A stretch of DNA of 8,328 bases, from contig VBBG01000082.1 in the NCBI GenBank assembly GCA_005882905.1, forward strand, positions 1 to 8,328, written 5' to 3'. The stretch's first letter is position 1, and each line of letters starts with the position of its first letter. The notes under the pieces were generated by a model, which was not told the DNA's origin, made no database searches, and saw nothing but the letters and a program-made list of their open reading frames with translations. Shown here piece after piece: positions 1 to 6,774 of the stretch. A program made the position numbers and the translations under genes. The stretch is from Candidatus Bathyarchaeota archaeon (GTDB taxonomy: Archaea > Thermoproteota > Bathyarchaeia > 40CM-2-53-6).

Positions 1-2
1 TC

Positions 3-116
3 TCTCTAGGAGCGAGAGTGGCTCGAACATCATCGCTTAACGACGACCCAGAGTTCATCTCTGCCATTGCAGAGGCTGTTGGGCCCTTCCTGCGGCGTAG
101 AGTCGCCATCGCCTAG
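3..116 (+). CDS. hemH: C-terminal end of a probable ferrochelatase (5' truncated by window edge)
   Basis: Only the last 37 codons are present, open from the window edge to a TAG stop at 114-116. The segment RTSSLNDDPEFISAIAEAV resembles the C-terminal signature of ferrochelatases, where an R-x-x-SLN-x-x-P-x-F/H-I pattern is followed by an amphipathic A-x-L/I-A-x-x-V helix, as in the yeast and human enzymes. Ferrochelatase inserts ferrous iron into protoporphyrin IX or coproporphyrin III, the iron step of heme synthesis. The call is strengthened by the convergent hemABLCD operon less than 700 bp away. The catalytic His and Glu lie upstream of the window and cannot be checked, so the assignment rests on a short tail plus context. 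It could be another protein with a similar helical end. Confidence 0.55.
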   Translation, partial: SLGARVARTSSLNDDPEFISAIAEAVGPFLRRRVAIA

Positions 117-283
117 CTCATAGACGAGAACTAACAAGCGTCGTCTGACAATTACACCGGGATTAGGTTTCATGCACGAGTATCGACACGCCCAGCCTCA
201 CCTCGAACGCGGTCAGGGACTGCATCACCACCGCCATCCCTGGGTCAAGCTTTCGCGCTGGTTGCTTTGAACTTGCCTAACAC

Positions 284-667
284 TCAGGCCTGAGACTTTC
301 CAGAGTCCCTGAGCAGTTGTTTGATCATCACTCCTGCTAAGGGTACCTGGGAAGCTCCGTACTCGACATGTACGAGATAGTGGCCGAGGGTCTGAGAAGG
401 GGTAAAGGGAAGAAACCCGAAGGGCACGACTGTAACAGTTGCTCCAACAAACTGTACCATCCCCATACCCAGAAGAAGCCAGGCCATCGCACTCCTTCTT
501 GAGGGAATCCTCCACCAGCCTAGGAACAATCCTGCGCTAACCAACCCTACCGCGATGGTCGAACCGTCGACCGATTCGAGAAAGTTATGAACCAACAATC
601 CAAGCCATGACACGGCTACCAGTACCGCGAGAAGCCACGAAGGGAGGGATTGGACATTTCTAGACAA
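284..667 (-). CDS. Small membrane protein of unknown function, three predicted transmembrane helices
   Basis: The product has 127 residues and I do not recognise its family. It shows three clear hydrophobic segments: about 10-29, 36-52 and 60-83. A C-terminal stretch follows (about 90-115) with a GHYLVHVEYG motif, and a polar Lys/Arg-containing tail ends it. Histidines lie at 27 (end of helix 1), 96 and 100, and Tyr at 97 and 103. The start is TTG at 665-667, chosen because no in-frame ATG exists, a stop lies 11 codons upstream, and a GAAGGGG ribosome-binding site sits 9 nt away. The gene is 107 bp downstream of hemD on the same strand, so it could be read through from the heme operon or use its own promoter. 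The His-x3-His spacing beside heme genes hints at heme or metal binding, but that is inference only. Confidence 0.7.
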   Translation of the reverse strand: MSRNVQSLPSWLLAVLVAVSWLGLLVHNFLESVDGSTIAVGLVSAGLFLGWWRIPSRRSAMAWLLLGMGMVQFVGATVTVVPFGFLPFTPSQTLGHYLVHVEYGASQVPLAGVMIKQLLRDSGKSQA

Positions 668-676
668 ACTGCGAAT

Positions 677-683
677 CCCCTTC
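677..683 (-). promoter_or_regulatory. Ribosome-binding site of the small membrane protein
   Basis: GAAGGGG on the minus strand lies 9 nt before the TTG at 667. It supports that rare start for a gene that has no usable ATG. Confidence 0.45.
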
Positions 684-710
684 AGCTCGCCACGTTGTTA
701 CGATCTCGCC

Positions 711-725
711 CGTAATAATAAGGAA
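711..725 (-). promoter_or_regulatory. AT-rich element: possible TATA box of the membrane protein gene or terminator of the hem operon
   Basis: On the minus strand a CCTTCCTTATTATTACGG stretch lies 44-58 nt upstream of the TTG start at 667 and about 50 nt downstream of the hemD stop. TTATTATTA is an acceptable archaeal TATA-like element, which would put transcription start near 690. The pyrimidine-rich CCTTCCTT run could instead help end the hem transcript. The sequence alone does not separate these. Confidence 0.25.
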
Positions 726-774
726 GGGCAGCAGATGCGATTCTGAATGGATGATGGTTCCGTCCCGTTCACCT

Positions 775-1563
775 TTACGATGCTTGGAGTTGGGTTCTCT
801 GACTGATCAGTTTTGCTACGGCCTTCTCTATTAGATACTCATCAGGAACATGCGTCTCAACTCCCCGGTTGCGAAGCTGTTCTGCAGTTACGGGTCCAAC
901 CGCCCCGACGAGTATACGGTTCAACCGATGGATGAGCCCAGTACCTTCGAATTTCGTCTCGGCTATAGTGAAGAAGTTCGAAACCGAAATCGCGCTTGTG
1001 AAGAGAACGGCGGCAAACTGGCCGAGCCGCAAGCCGTCCAAGAAATCAAAGACGCTCTGCAGATCTGTCGGCATAGCTGAATCGTAGATGTTGATTGTCG
1101 TTACAGTTGCGCCCTTGGCCCTAAGGGAGTTTGCCAGCGACGCGTCGGCTGATAAGGATCTTATGAGAACTATGCGCGGATTCTTACGATTCAATTGCGA
1201 GAACCACTCGTCAAGACCCGTTGAGCTGTACTTCTCCGGGACTGTGGTTTGAGTGATACCGTAGCGTAGTAGGCTCTCTCTGGTTCTCGGTCCCACCGCC
1301 AAGAAACGGGTCTCTGGCGGAATTCTCAGCAGGTTCGGGTAGGAAGCGAGAACGTCAAAGAGAAGCTTCACGCCGGTTGAGCTCATGAAGACGATCCAGT
1401 CGATCTGACCCTGTGTCAGGGATGACCGTATCTGGTCAACGATCTTCTGATCATCGAGAGGCTTCAGCTCTACCGTATGGAAGATCAACGGGGTCCAGCC
1501 CAGGCTCCTTACAAGTTCTGCAGTGTCGTTGCCATTTCCAACGGGACGTGTGATAGCGATCAT
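775..1563 (-). CDS. hemD: Uroporphyrinogen-III synthase
   Basis: This cytoplasmic enzyme closes and inverts ring D of hydroxymethylbilane to give uroporphyrinogen III, the branch point to heme, siroheme and cobalamin. The 262-residue protein has the normal length and the two-lobed HemD pattern: ITRP at 4-7, DWIVFMSSTGV at 55-65, AVGPRTRESL at 89-98, YSSTGL at 112-117, LFTSAISVSNFF at 187-198, and VGAVGPVTAEQLRNRG at 219-234 followed by a VP-x-EY tail. HemD is poorly conserved in general, so the glycine-bearing turns and gene context carry the call. The ATG at 1561-1563 is chosen because it places ITRP at the N-terminus, as in homologues. An upstream in-frame start would run 28 residues into hemC with no family similarity. 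It follows hemC by 13 nt with no strong ribosome-binding site, suggesting coupled translation. Confidence 0.93.
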   Translation of the reverse strand: MIAITRPVGNGNDTAELVRSLGWTPLIFHTVELKPLDDQKIVDQIRSSLTQGQIDWIVFMSSTGVKLLFDVLASYPNLLRIPPETRFLAVGPRTRESLLRYGITQTTVPEKYSSTGLDEWFSQLNRKNPRIVLIRSLSADASLANSLRAKGATVTTINIYDSAMPTDLQSVFDFLDGLRLGQFAAVLFTSAISVSNFFTIAETKFEGTGLIHRLNRILVGAVGPVTAEQLRNRGVETHVPDEYLIEKAVAKLISQRTQLQAS

Positions 1564-1576
1564 CTTAGGGTCCAAT

Positions 1577-2503
1577 TCAGCGGTAGACCGTCCGCCAGGT
1601 CTCTTCAATCCTTTTCGCTCCCTGTTTGAGAAGTTCTTCGCCGGCACTCTTTCCGATCATCGCCGGATGGTCAGCTGGTCCAGATCTTGTGGCTGTGAGC
1701 CGCTGTTTTCCATCCATCGAGAAAATCGAAGCAGTCAACTGGATCGTATCACGTTTGGCTGATGCTATTGCCCCAACGGGGACCTTGCATCCTCCTTCGA
1801 GAACTTTCACTAGCTCCCGCTCCGCTTCTGCTTCGGCACGCGTCGATGGGAGCTCGACCGTCTTCAGGATGTCTATCAGTCTGGAATTGTCTCGTCTGGC
1901 GATCACTGCCAGCGCGCCCTGTCCCGGTGCGGGCATAAAGTCATCGAGCGAGAGCCGTTCCGCTACCCTATCCATCATTCCAAGCCTTGCAAGCCCTGCC
2001 TCGGCGAGAATGACAGCATCAAACTCACCCCGTTCAACCTTCTCCACCCTAGTGTCAACGTTTCCTCTGATCGGATCAGCGCGCAACGTGGGGCGTAGTC
2101 GTCGTAGCTGAGCCGCTCTCAGGAGGCTGCTGGTGCCGACAGTCTTTCCGTCACCGAGTTCTTTCAGCAGCTTTCCGCCCTTGCTAACCAGAACGTCTCC
2201 GGTTGCGCCTCTTTCAGGGACGCTAGCTATGGTCAGCTTTGCGCTCAAGAGTGTTGGCACATCCTTCATGCTGTGCACAGCGAAGTCGACCTTGCCTTCG
2301 AGGACTGCCTGGTCTACCTCCTTTTCGAAGATTCCCTTCTGGCTGATCGAGAAGAGGGGAGTCGTCCTGTCCACGTCGCCTGAGGTTGTGATTGTCTTCC
2401 GCTCAATCTCCACCCCAGGGTTGGCTCGTCTGATCTTCTCCACCACCATGTCCGTCTGTACCAGCGACAGTCTGCTGCCTCTGGTTCCTACTCTAAGCAG
2501 CAA
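1577..2503 (-). CDS. hemC: Hydroxymethylbilane synthase (porphobilinogen deaminase)
   Basis: This cytoplasmic enzyme joins four porphobilinogen molecules into linear hydroxymethylbilane on a covalently bound dipyrromethane cofactor. The 308-residue protein is full length. It has the N-terminal RVGTRGSRLSL (4-14), the AVHSMKDVPT loop with catalytic Asp81, the substrate- and cofactor-binding RGNVDTR (146-152), PAPGQGAL (191-198), and the C-terminal GGCKVPVGA segment, where Cys239 anchors the cofactor. All key residues are present. The start is TTG at 2501-2503: it gives the family-typical distance to RVGTRGS, lies 8 nt after the hemL stop, and has a GAGGG ribosome-binding site inside the end of hemL. 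Its product feeds directly into HemD, encoded next. Confidence 0.97.
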   Translation of the reverse strand: MLLRVGTRGSRLSLVQTDMVVEKIRRANPGVEIERKTITTSGDVDRTTPLFSISQKGIFEKEVDQAVLEGKVDFAVHSMKDVPTLLSAKLTIASVPERGATGDVLVSKGGKLLKELGDGKTVGTSSLLRAAQLRRLRPTLRADPIRGNVDTRVEKVERGEFDAVILAEAGLARLGMMDRVAERLSLDDFMPAPGQGALAVIARRDNSRLIDILKTVELPSTRAEAEAERELVKVLEGGCKVPVGAIASAKRDTIQLTASIFSMDGKQRLTATRSGPADHPAMIGKSAGEELLKQGAKRIEETWRTVYR

Positions 2504-2511
2504 TCTTCAGG

Positions 2512-3740
2512 CTACCCTCTGAGTGATCTTAGAGACTCGCCGATAGCGTCGAGTGTCTGTTCTATCTCCGCTTCCCCATGCGCCGTCGAGAGGAAGCATG
2601 ATTCGAACTGTGAGGGAGGCACGAACATATTCGATGCTAACAGGGAACGGAAGTATCTGTTGTACCTGTCAACGTCGGAGGATTTCGCCGAGCTGTAATC
2701 GGTTACTTTCCGGCTGGTGAAGAAGGTCTGGAACATTGAACCGACCTGGTTGGTCTGGGCTGAAACCTTTCGGGCTTCTAGATGGTCATTTATCCCGTTA
2801 CTGAGAAATGCTCCGAGCCTCTCCAGCCGGGGATATATCTGGTTAGATCGTCTCTTCAACGACCGGAGCGTGGTGAGACCGGCTGTTACGCTGACCGGGT
2901 TGCCGCTGAAGGTTCCGGCCTGGTACACAGGTCCCAGGGGTGAAAGCTTCCTCATTATCTCTCTTCGCCCCCCAAAGGCTGCCAGTGGGAATCCTCCCCC
3001 GACAATCTTCCCGAGTATTGTCAGGTCAGGGATGATATGATAGTAGTCTTGGGCTCCTCCAAGCGAAAGTCTGAACCCAGTGATCACTTCATCAAAGATC
3101 AGGACAACGCTGTTCTCTCTGGTTAGCTTGTTGAGCGAGTTGAGGAATCCTTTGGCGGGAGGGATGGGACCCATGTTCCCAGCGACAGGCTCCACGATAA
3201 CAGCTGCAAGCTGGCTTGCGTAATCTCGAATGATCTTCGCGGCGGTTTTCTCGTCGTTGTAAGGGGCCACAAGAGTATTCTTCGAGGTCTCGAGGGGGAT
3301 GCCTTCTGAGCTCGGCCTCCCTGCTATGCTACCATGCGGACCGGGTTTGACCAAGACGGAATCGTGCGAGCCGTGGAATCCTCCGTCGAATTTGAGAATC
3401 TTCTTCCTGCCTGTAAATCCCCTTGCCAGTCTGAGAGCATGCATTGTCGCCTCTGTCCCTGAGTTGACGAGCCGGACCATTTGCATGGAGGGAACCTCTC
3501 GACCGCGTTCTGAACCGCTTCTACAACCTCGCGGCTGGCATGTCCGTCTATCAATGCACCATAGGCCATGCAGTAGTCGAGATATTCCTCACCGTCGACT
3601 GTTCGGAACTTGGAGCCTTTGGCCTCCGCTACAAACATGGGGTAGGGAGGGTAGTATCTTACTGGGCTGTTGACTCCGCCAGGTATCGCTCGGCTGGCGC
3701 GTCTGTAGAGCAGTCGTGACTTGGAGGCTAGCCGAGCCAT
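2512..3740 (-). pseudogene. hemL: Glutamate-1-semialdehyde 2,1-aminomutase, interrupted by a frameshifting internal deletion
   Basis: HemL is a PLP enzyme that converts glutamate-1-semialdehyde to 5-aminolevulinate, the last step of the C5 route. The N-terminal part starts at ATG 3738-3740, overlaps the hemB end by 13 nt and has an AAGGAAG ribosome-binding site 7 nt away. It is normal for 82 codons (PGGVNSPVRYYPPYP, DGEEYLDYCMAYGALIDGHA, REVVEAVQNAVER). Family sequence then resumes in another frame with VPSMQMVRLVNSGTEATM, near 3495. The second part is complete, including FDEVITGFR, the PLP-binding Lys in LGKIVGGGFPLAAFGG (codon 3007-3009) and AGTFSGNPVSV. Compared with B. subtilis HemL, about 20 residues are missing at the join, including the conserved GTSFGAPT-like segment. 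Total length of 1229 nt is not a multiple of three, so this is not a simple one-base slip. As read, no working enzyme would be made; an assembly error is quite possible because the rest of the operon is intact. Confidence 0.9.
2515..2519 (-). promoter_or_regulatory. Ribosome-binding site of hemC
   Basis: GAGGG on the minus strand overlaps the last codons of hemL, 11 nt before the TTG start of hemC. It supports the TTG start and indicates translational coupling to hemL. Confidence 0.4.
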
Positions 3741-4702
3741 TCGGCTGCTTCCTTGGCGTGGTATGTCAGAATCATGTCGGCTCCTGCTCGTTTGATGCTG
3801 GTCAGAATCTCAAGAACGGCCGACCTCTCGTCGATCCATCCTTCTCTAGCCGCGGCCTTCACCATAGAGTATTCCCCGCTCACGTTGTAGGCGGCGGTTG
3901 GCATGGAGAACCGATCCTTCACTCTACGAACAATGTCCAGGTAGGCTAGGGCTGGCTTCACCATGACGATATCAGCACCCTCTTGAATGTCGAGAGCGAC
4001 CTCTCGTATCGCCTCATCAGGGTTGGAGTAGTCCATCTGGTAGCTTCTCCGGTCGCCAAACTCTGGCGCAGAGAAAGCGGCCTCACGGAAGGGCCCGAAG
4101 AATGACGACGCGTGCTTCGCAGCATAAGCCATGATAGCGACATCCTTGAAGCCATGGTCATCCAGTGCCTCTCTTATCGTCTTGACCTGTCCATCTATCA
4201 TCGCAGAGGGACCGACTATGTCGGCTCCTTCTTGCGCGTAGCTTACGGCGATGCTCCCAAGCCGCTCCAGGGTCTCATCATTGTCGATCTCTCCGTTTCT
4301 TACGATCCCGCAGTGGCCGTGGTTGGTATACTGGCACATGCAGACGTCTGCCATGACGACAACATCGCTGGCCAGTTCGCTCTTTAGCTGCCGGATTGCC
4401 TTCTGAACAACCCCTTCCGCGACATCTGCCGAGGAACCAGCCTCGTCCTTTACTCTCGGAATCCCGAACAAGATCACCGCTTTGATCCCTCTATCAGCTA
4501 GGGTAGTTGCCTCTCGCATCACAGACCCGGGCGAGAATCTTCGCTGTCCCGGCATGGTAGAGATCGGAGTGTCCGCGGTCAGATCTTCTTCGATGAATAA
4601 TGGCTGAATCAGATCTGACTTCTGAAGCTTGACCTCACGCACGAGGTCTCTAATCACTGATGTTCTTCGAAGCCTACGCATCCGAAGTGCAGGAAAGCTC
4701 AC
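3728..4702 (-). CDS. hemB: Delta-aminolevulinic acid dehydratase (porphobilinogen synthase), zinc type
   Basis: This cytoplasmic enzyme condenses two 5-aminolevulinate molecules into porphobilinogen. The 324-residue protein has the expected length. The metal site DVCMCQYTNHGHCG supplies three cysteines (121, 123, 131), the signature of zinc-dependent HemB rather than the Asp-rich magnesium type. The two active-site lysines are Lys196 in MAYAAKHASSFFGPFREA and Lys249, the Schiff-base residue, in MVKPALAYLD. The C-terminal YNVSGEYSM loop that covers the active site is also present. The start is GTG at 4700-4702, 4 nt after the hemA stop, with GGAGAG 7 nt upstream. ATG at codon 8 is an alternative closer to the conserved RRLRR start. 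Its 3' end overlaps hemL, whose product supplies the substrate. Confidence 0.97.
   Translation of the reverse strand: MSFPALRMRRLRRTSVIRDLVREVKLQKSDLIQPLFIEEDLTADTPISTMPGQRRFSPGSVMREATTLADRGIKAVILFGIPRVKDEAGSSADVAEGVVQKAIRQLKSELASDVVVMADVCMCQYTNHGHCGIVRNGEIDNDETLERLGSIAVSYAQEGADIVGPSAMIDGQVKTIREALDDHGFKDVAIMAYAAKHASSFFGPFREAAFSAPEFGDRRSYQMDYSNPDEAIREVALDIQEGADIVMVKPALAYLDIVRRVKDRFSMPTAAYNVSGEYSMVKAAAREGWIDERSAVLEILTSIKRAGADMILTYHAKEAAEWLG
3748..3754 (-). promoter_or_regulatory. Ribosome-binding site of hemL within the end of hemB
   Basis: AAGGAAG on the minus strand lies 7 nt before the ATG at 3740, inside hemB coding sequence. It confirms the overlapping hemL start. Confidence 0.55.
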
Positions 4703-4706
4703 TGCA

Positions 4707-5957
4707 TTACTCTCCAGCGAAGAGCTGTCCCGCTACGGTCAGAATACTGGAGTCGCCTTTCTCAGCTGCTCGCCGAAGATTCATGACTGGTCCATTGAGA
4801 ACCTTCTCAACGATCCTCTGGCTCATGTACTCTAGGACCTCTTCTTGCTCGGCCGTCAGCCTCAGCCTGGACAGGGCCTTGCCAAGCTCACCAACTCGGA
4901 TCTCATCGGCTCTATGGTAGACATCAGAGATTATCGGCTCGGCATTCTCTCTACGTAGCCCGGCAGAAATTCTCTCCACAGCGGCTCGTACTAGCGGCTC
5001 AGCCTTCTTCACCAGTTCCCTTCTCAACGCCAGTCCCTCCTCCGCGATCCCTTTCAGATCATCTATCGTGCGGAGTGTGATTCCGTCGAACTGTGTGATC
5101 TCAGGAGAGACATTTCTCGGGTTGGAAAGGTCTAGTATCACGAGTCTCCTACCGGACTCTTTTGCTTGCTGGCTGAGGCTCTCCTTGTCGATTAGGAATC
5201 TATTGGACCGGGTCGCTACGAAAACCAGATCAGAATTCTGAAGCTTCTCTCGAACTGTCTGAAACGGGATGGGAGTTCCTCCGAAGGATCTGCAGAAAGA
5301 CTCTGTCTTCTCACGGTTTCTCCCCGCCACGGCTACATTGCTGACCCCTCTAGCTTTCAGTGCCTTAATCACCAAGACTCCGACTTGTCCCGTTCCCAGA
5401 AGAAGAATGCGGAGATCCTCCAATCCTCCCAAGGTCTGCTCTGCTAACCTGAGCGCTGCTGAACCTATTGTTGTCGCGCCTCTTCCAACACCGGTCTCAG
5501 CTCGAATCTTGGCGCCGGCTGAGGTGGCTCGCTCGAAGATGTCGGACAGGATAGGTCCTCCGGCCCCGAAGGATCGGGCAGTCACCATCGCCTCCTGCAT
5601 CTGGCCCAGAATCTGAGGCTCACCTACTATCATTGATTCCAGCCCTGAGGCAAGCCGTACGAGATGCTCTACCACCGCGTCGCCGGTTCTGACTTCGACT
5701 GTGCGTTGGAGTTCGGCGAGCTTGAACTTGGTTGCCAGAGCCCACGTTCGCAGGATGTTCTCGGCGGGCGGGTCGTGCTTGGTTCCCAGAAATATTTCGA
5801 CCCTATTGCATGTCTGGAGAACTACCGACTCGCTAATCTCATGGATAGCATGAAGGTCAGCGTAGAACTCGCTTAGGTCCCGTAGAGTCAGAGCATCGAG
5901 TGTTGCGAGAGAGGCTCTCTTGTGGCTCACGCCTACGCCGATTAGCATCGGATCCAC
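4707..5957 (-). CDS. hemA: Glutamyl-tRNA reductase
   Basis: This cytoplasmic NADPH-dependent enzyme reduces glutamyl-tRNA(Glu) to glutamate-1-semialdehyde, the committed step of the C5 pathway and the usual control point. The 416-residue protein shows the three-part architecture. The catalytic domain carries nucleophile Cys50 in LQTCNRVEIF, His98 in EHLVRLASGLESM and VGEPQILGQ. The NADPH-binding Rossmann domain carries GTGQVG at 188-193 and later DLSNPRNV. A long helical C-terminal dimerisation domain runs from about 305 to 416. It is the first gene of the operon. GTG at 5955-5957 opens the frame, while ATG three codons in (5946-5948) would give MLIGVGVSHKRAS. No ribosome-binding site is visible for either, consistent with a leaderless or very short-leader transcript from the adjacent promoter. 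Confidence 0.97.
   Translation of the reverse strand: MDPMLIGVGVSHKRASLATLDALTLRDLSEFYADLHAIHEISESVVLQTCNRVEIFLGTKHDPPAENILRTWALATKFKLAELQRTVEVRTGDAVVEHLVRLASGLESMIVGEPQILGQMQEAMVTARSFGAGGPILSDIFERATSAGAKIRAETGVGRGATTIGSAALRLAEQTLGGLEDLRILLLGTGQVGVLVIKALKARGVSNVAVAGRNREKTESFCRSFGGTPIPFQTVREKLQNSDLVFVATRSNRFLIDKESLSQQAKESGRRLVILDLSNPRNVSPEITQFDGITLRTIDDLKGIAEEGLALRRELVKKAEPLVRAAVERISAGLRRENAEPIISDVYHRADEIRVGELGKALSRLRLTAEQEEVLEYMSQRIVEKVLNGPVMNLRRAAEKGDSSILTVAGQLFAGE
4710..4715 (-). promoter_or_regulatory. Ribosome-binding site of hemB
   Basis: GGAGAG on the minus strand lies 7 nt before the GTG at 4702, within the last codons of hemA. It favours the GTG start over the ATG seven codons further in. 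Confidence 0.6.
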
Positions 5958-5973
5958 TCGAAAAACGATAGAC

Positions 5974-5985
5974 CGCGAACTCGCG
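5974..5985. promoter_or_regulatory. Candidate operator palindrome at the hemA core promoter
   Basis: CGCGA-N2-TCGCG is a perfect 5-bp inverted repeat (CGCGAACTCGCG on the plus strand). It sits between the TATA-like box and the predicted transcription start. In archaea, proteins bound here typically block polymerase recruitment, so a repressor site is reasonable. Short GC palindromes also occur by chance and no regulator is identified. Confidence 0.3.
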
Positions 5986-5986
5986 A

Positions 5987-6000
5987 CAATATTAAGTCTT
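5987..6000 (-). promoter_or_regulatory. Archaeal BRE/TATA promoter of the hemA operon
   Basis: On the minus strand GAAGACTTAATATTG combines a purine-rich BRE-like flank with a TTAATATT TATA-like box centred near 5992. Spacing of about 25 nt puts transcription start near 5966, only about 9 nt before the GTG of hemA, which fits the absence of a ribosome-binding site. It lies in the 109-bp gap after dps, so the hem operon probably has its own promoter. Confidence 0.55.
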
Positions 6001-6066
6001 CACATTTACAGCCTAATCGATCCTTGCACTAGCTTATTTCTCTAGGCAGGCGCGGCGGGGACGACT

Positions 6067-6612
6067 CTAGTCAGTGTTCTTACTGCCCTGCAGTATCTCG
6101 AACAGGAACCATTTCCGGCGTTCCGTCCCGTCGAGGATCTCTTGGAGGTTGTTGCTTGTAGCCGAATCTCGGTTCGCGTCGCAAACAGCAATAGCGTTCC
6201 GTATCATCTTGGCGATATGCGCGTTATCCTCCATTAGCCGTCTCACCATTTCGCCTGCCGGAACCAGATCCTCATCGTCGTCTTGGATCGTCTGCAACTG
6301 TCCAACGTGACCGATGCTCCTGATGGTGGTTCCGCCTACGCGGCGCACGCGTTCTGCCATGACATCGATCGATTCAAGGATCGCCTCGGCGTGCTCGTCA
6401 AACAGCAGGTGATAGTCCCGGAAGTGGGACCCGTAGAGATGCCAGTGAAAGTTTTTCGTCTTGACATAGAGAGCGAAAGCGTCCGCGATCAGAGGGTTGA
6501 CCGCTTCTGTAACGGCACGCGTCTCCTGGGGTGATAGGTCGGTAGTTGTTGCCAGCATACTCGGCGGAGTAGACGTCTTAACGAGAGGTTTCGTTTCTAA
6601 GGTTGTAGCCAT
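6067..6612 (-). CDS. dps: Dps-family ferritin-like iron storage / DNA protection protein
   Basis: Dps proteins form 12-subunit shells that oxidise ferrous iron, usually with hydrogen peroxide, and store it as ferric mineral, protecting DNA from Fenton damage. The 181-residue protein has the diagnostic ferroxidase stretch KNFHWHLYGSHFRDYHLLFDE (51 onward, H56, H58, H68, D72), followed by a second helix with SIDVMAERVRRVGG (81-94; D83, E87). These give the expected intersubunit ligands. Four-helix content continues to the C-terminus. The first roughly 28 residues form a Thr/Ser/Pro-rich tail with a few lysines, possibly flexible. ATG at 6610-6612 is the start, with no ribosome-binding site, so the mRNA is probably leaderless. 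It is upstream of and co-oriented with the hem operon, linking iron buffering to heme synthesis. Confidence 0.93.
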   Translation of the reverse strand: MATTLETKPLVKTSTPPSMLATTTDLSPQETRAVTEAVNPLIADAFALYVKTKNFHWHLYGSHFRDYHLLFDEHAEAILESIDVMAERVRRVGGTTIRSIGHVGQLQTIQDDDEDLVPAGEMVRRLMEDNAHIAKMIRNAIAVCDANRDSATSNNLQEILDGTERRKWFLFEILQGSKNTD

Positions 6613-6632
6613 AAGAACCGTAACTGGTATGA

Positions 6633-6644
6633 GAGTAATTGATC
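6633..6644 (-). promoter_or_regulatory. Tentative TATA-like element of dps
   Basis: GATCAATTACTC on the minus strand is centred about 26 nt before the dps ATG, the position expected for a leaderless archaeal gene. The match to TTTATA is poor. An 8-bp palindrome AAGGCCTT (6647-6654) lies just upstream and could overlap a regulator site. Confidence 0.3.
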
Positions 6645-6678
6645 TTAAGGCCTTCGGTGGCGATTCGTACCTTGTCCT

Positions 6679-6699
6679 AGTCCTCCGGGTTACAGGACT
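6679..6699. repeat. Inverted repeat AGTCCT-N9-AGGACT followed by CTTTTG in the dps/surface-protein divergent region
   Basis: Six-base arms (6679-6684 and 6694-6699) are separated by 9 nt and followed on the plus strand by a short T run (6701-6704). The left arm is doubled as GTCCTAGTCCT from 6674. It lies between divergently transcribed genes, so a regulator-binding site or a leader hairpin of the plus-strand gene is more likely than a terminator. The TTTTGTTAG that follows could serve as a weak TATA element for that gene. Confidence 0.3.
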
Positions 6700-6774
6700 C
6701 TTTTGTTAGCTACGCTCCAAACGAGACATTGGACAGTAGGGATGCTCAACCGGGAGCAGGGCTAGAGACCTGAG

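Noticed and set aside
172..270. 32-codon plus-strand frame (ATG, His-rich, MHEYRHAQPH...) just after the ferrochelatase-like gene
   Set aside because: Short, no convincing ribosome-binding site, and in a convergent intergenic gap. Histidine clustering alone is not enough to call a metal-binding peptide.
283..294. 12-bp perfect palindrome CTCAGGCCTGAG over the stop of the membrane protein
   Set aside because: As a hairpin it would be a 4-bp stem with no T run after it, so it is not a credible terminator. A chance palindrome is likely.
225..515. 96-codon minus-strand frame overlapping the small membrane protein
   Set aside because: It has no family-like features and lies out of frame with the better-supported hydrophobic protein.
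668..700. tRNA-like T-loop fragment (GCGAATCCCC) upstream of the membrane protein
   Set aside because: No matching acceptor, D or anticodon arms. The TTC of the T-loop is missing.
1564..1647. 28-residue N-terminal extension of HemD into hemC
   Set aside because: It is not similar to any HemD start. The ATG at 1563 gives the canonical ITRP N-terminus.
1626..2111. 161-codon plus-strand frame opposite hemC
   Set aside because: Ser-rich, low-complexity composition typical of the antisense of a GC-biased gene. hemC on the other strand is fully supported by motifs.
3324..3494. Continuation of the hemL N-terminal frame beyond residue 82 (FPPCKWSGSSTQ...)
   Set aside because: This is out-of-frame reading of HemL sequence. 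The real family sequence is in the neighbouring frame.
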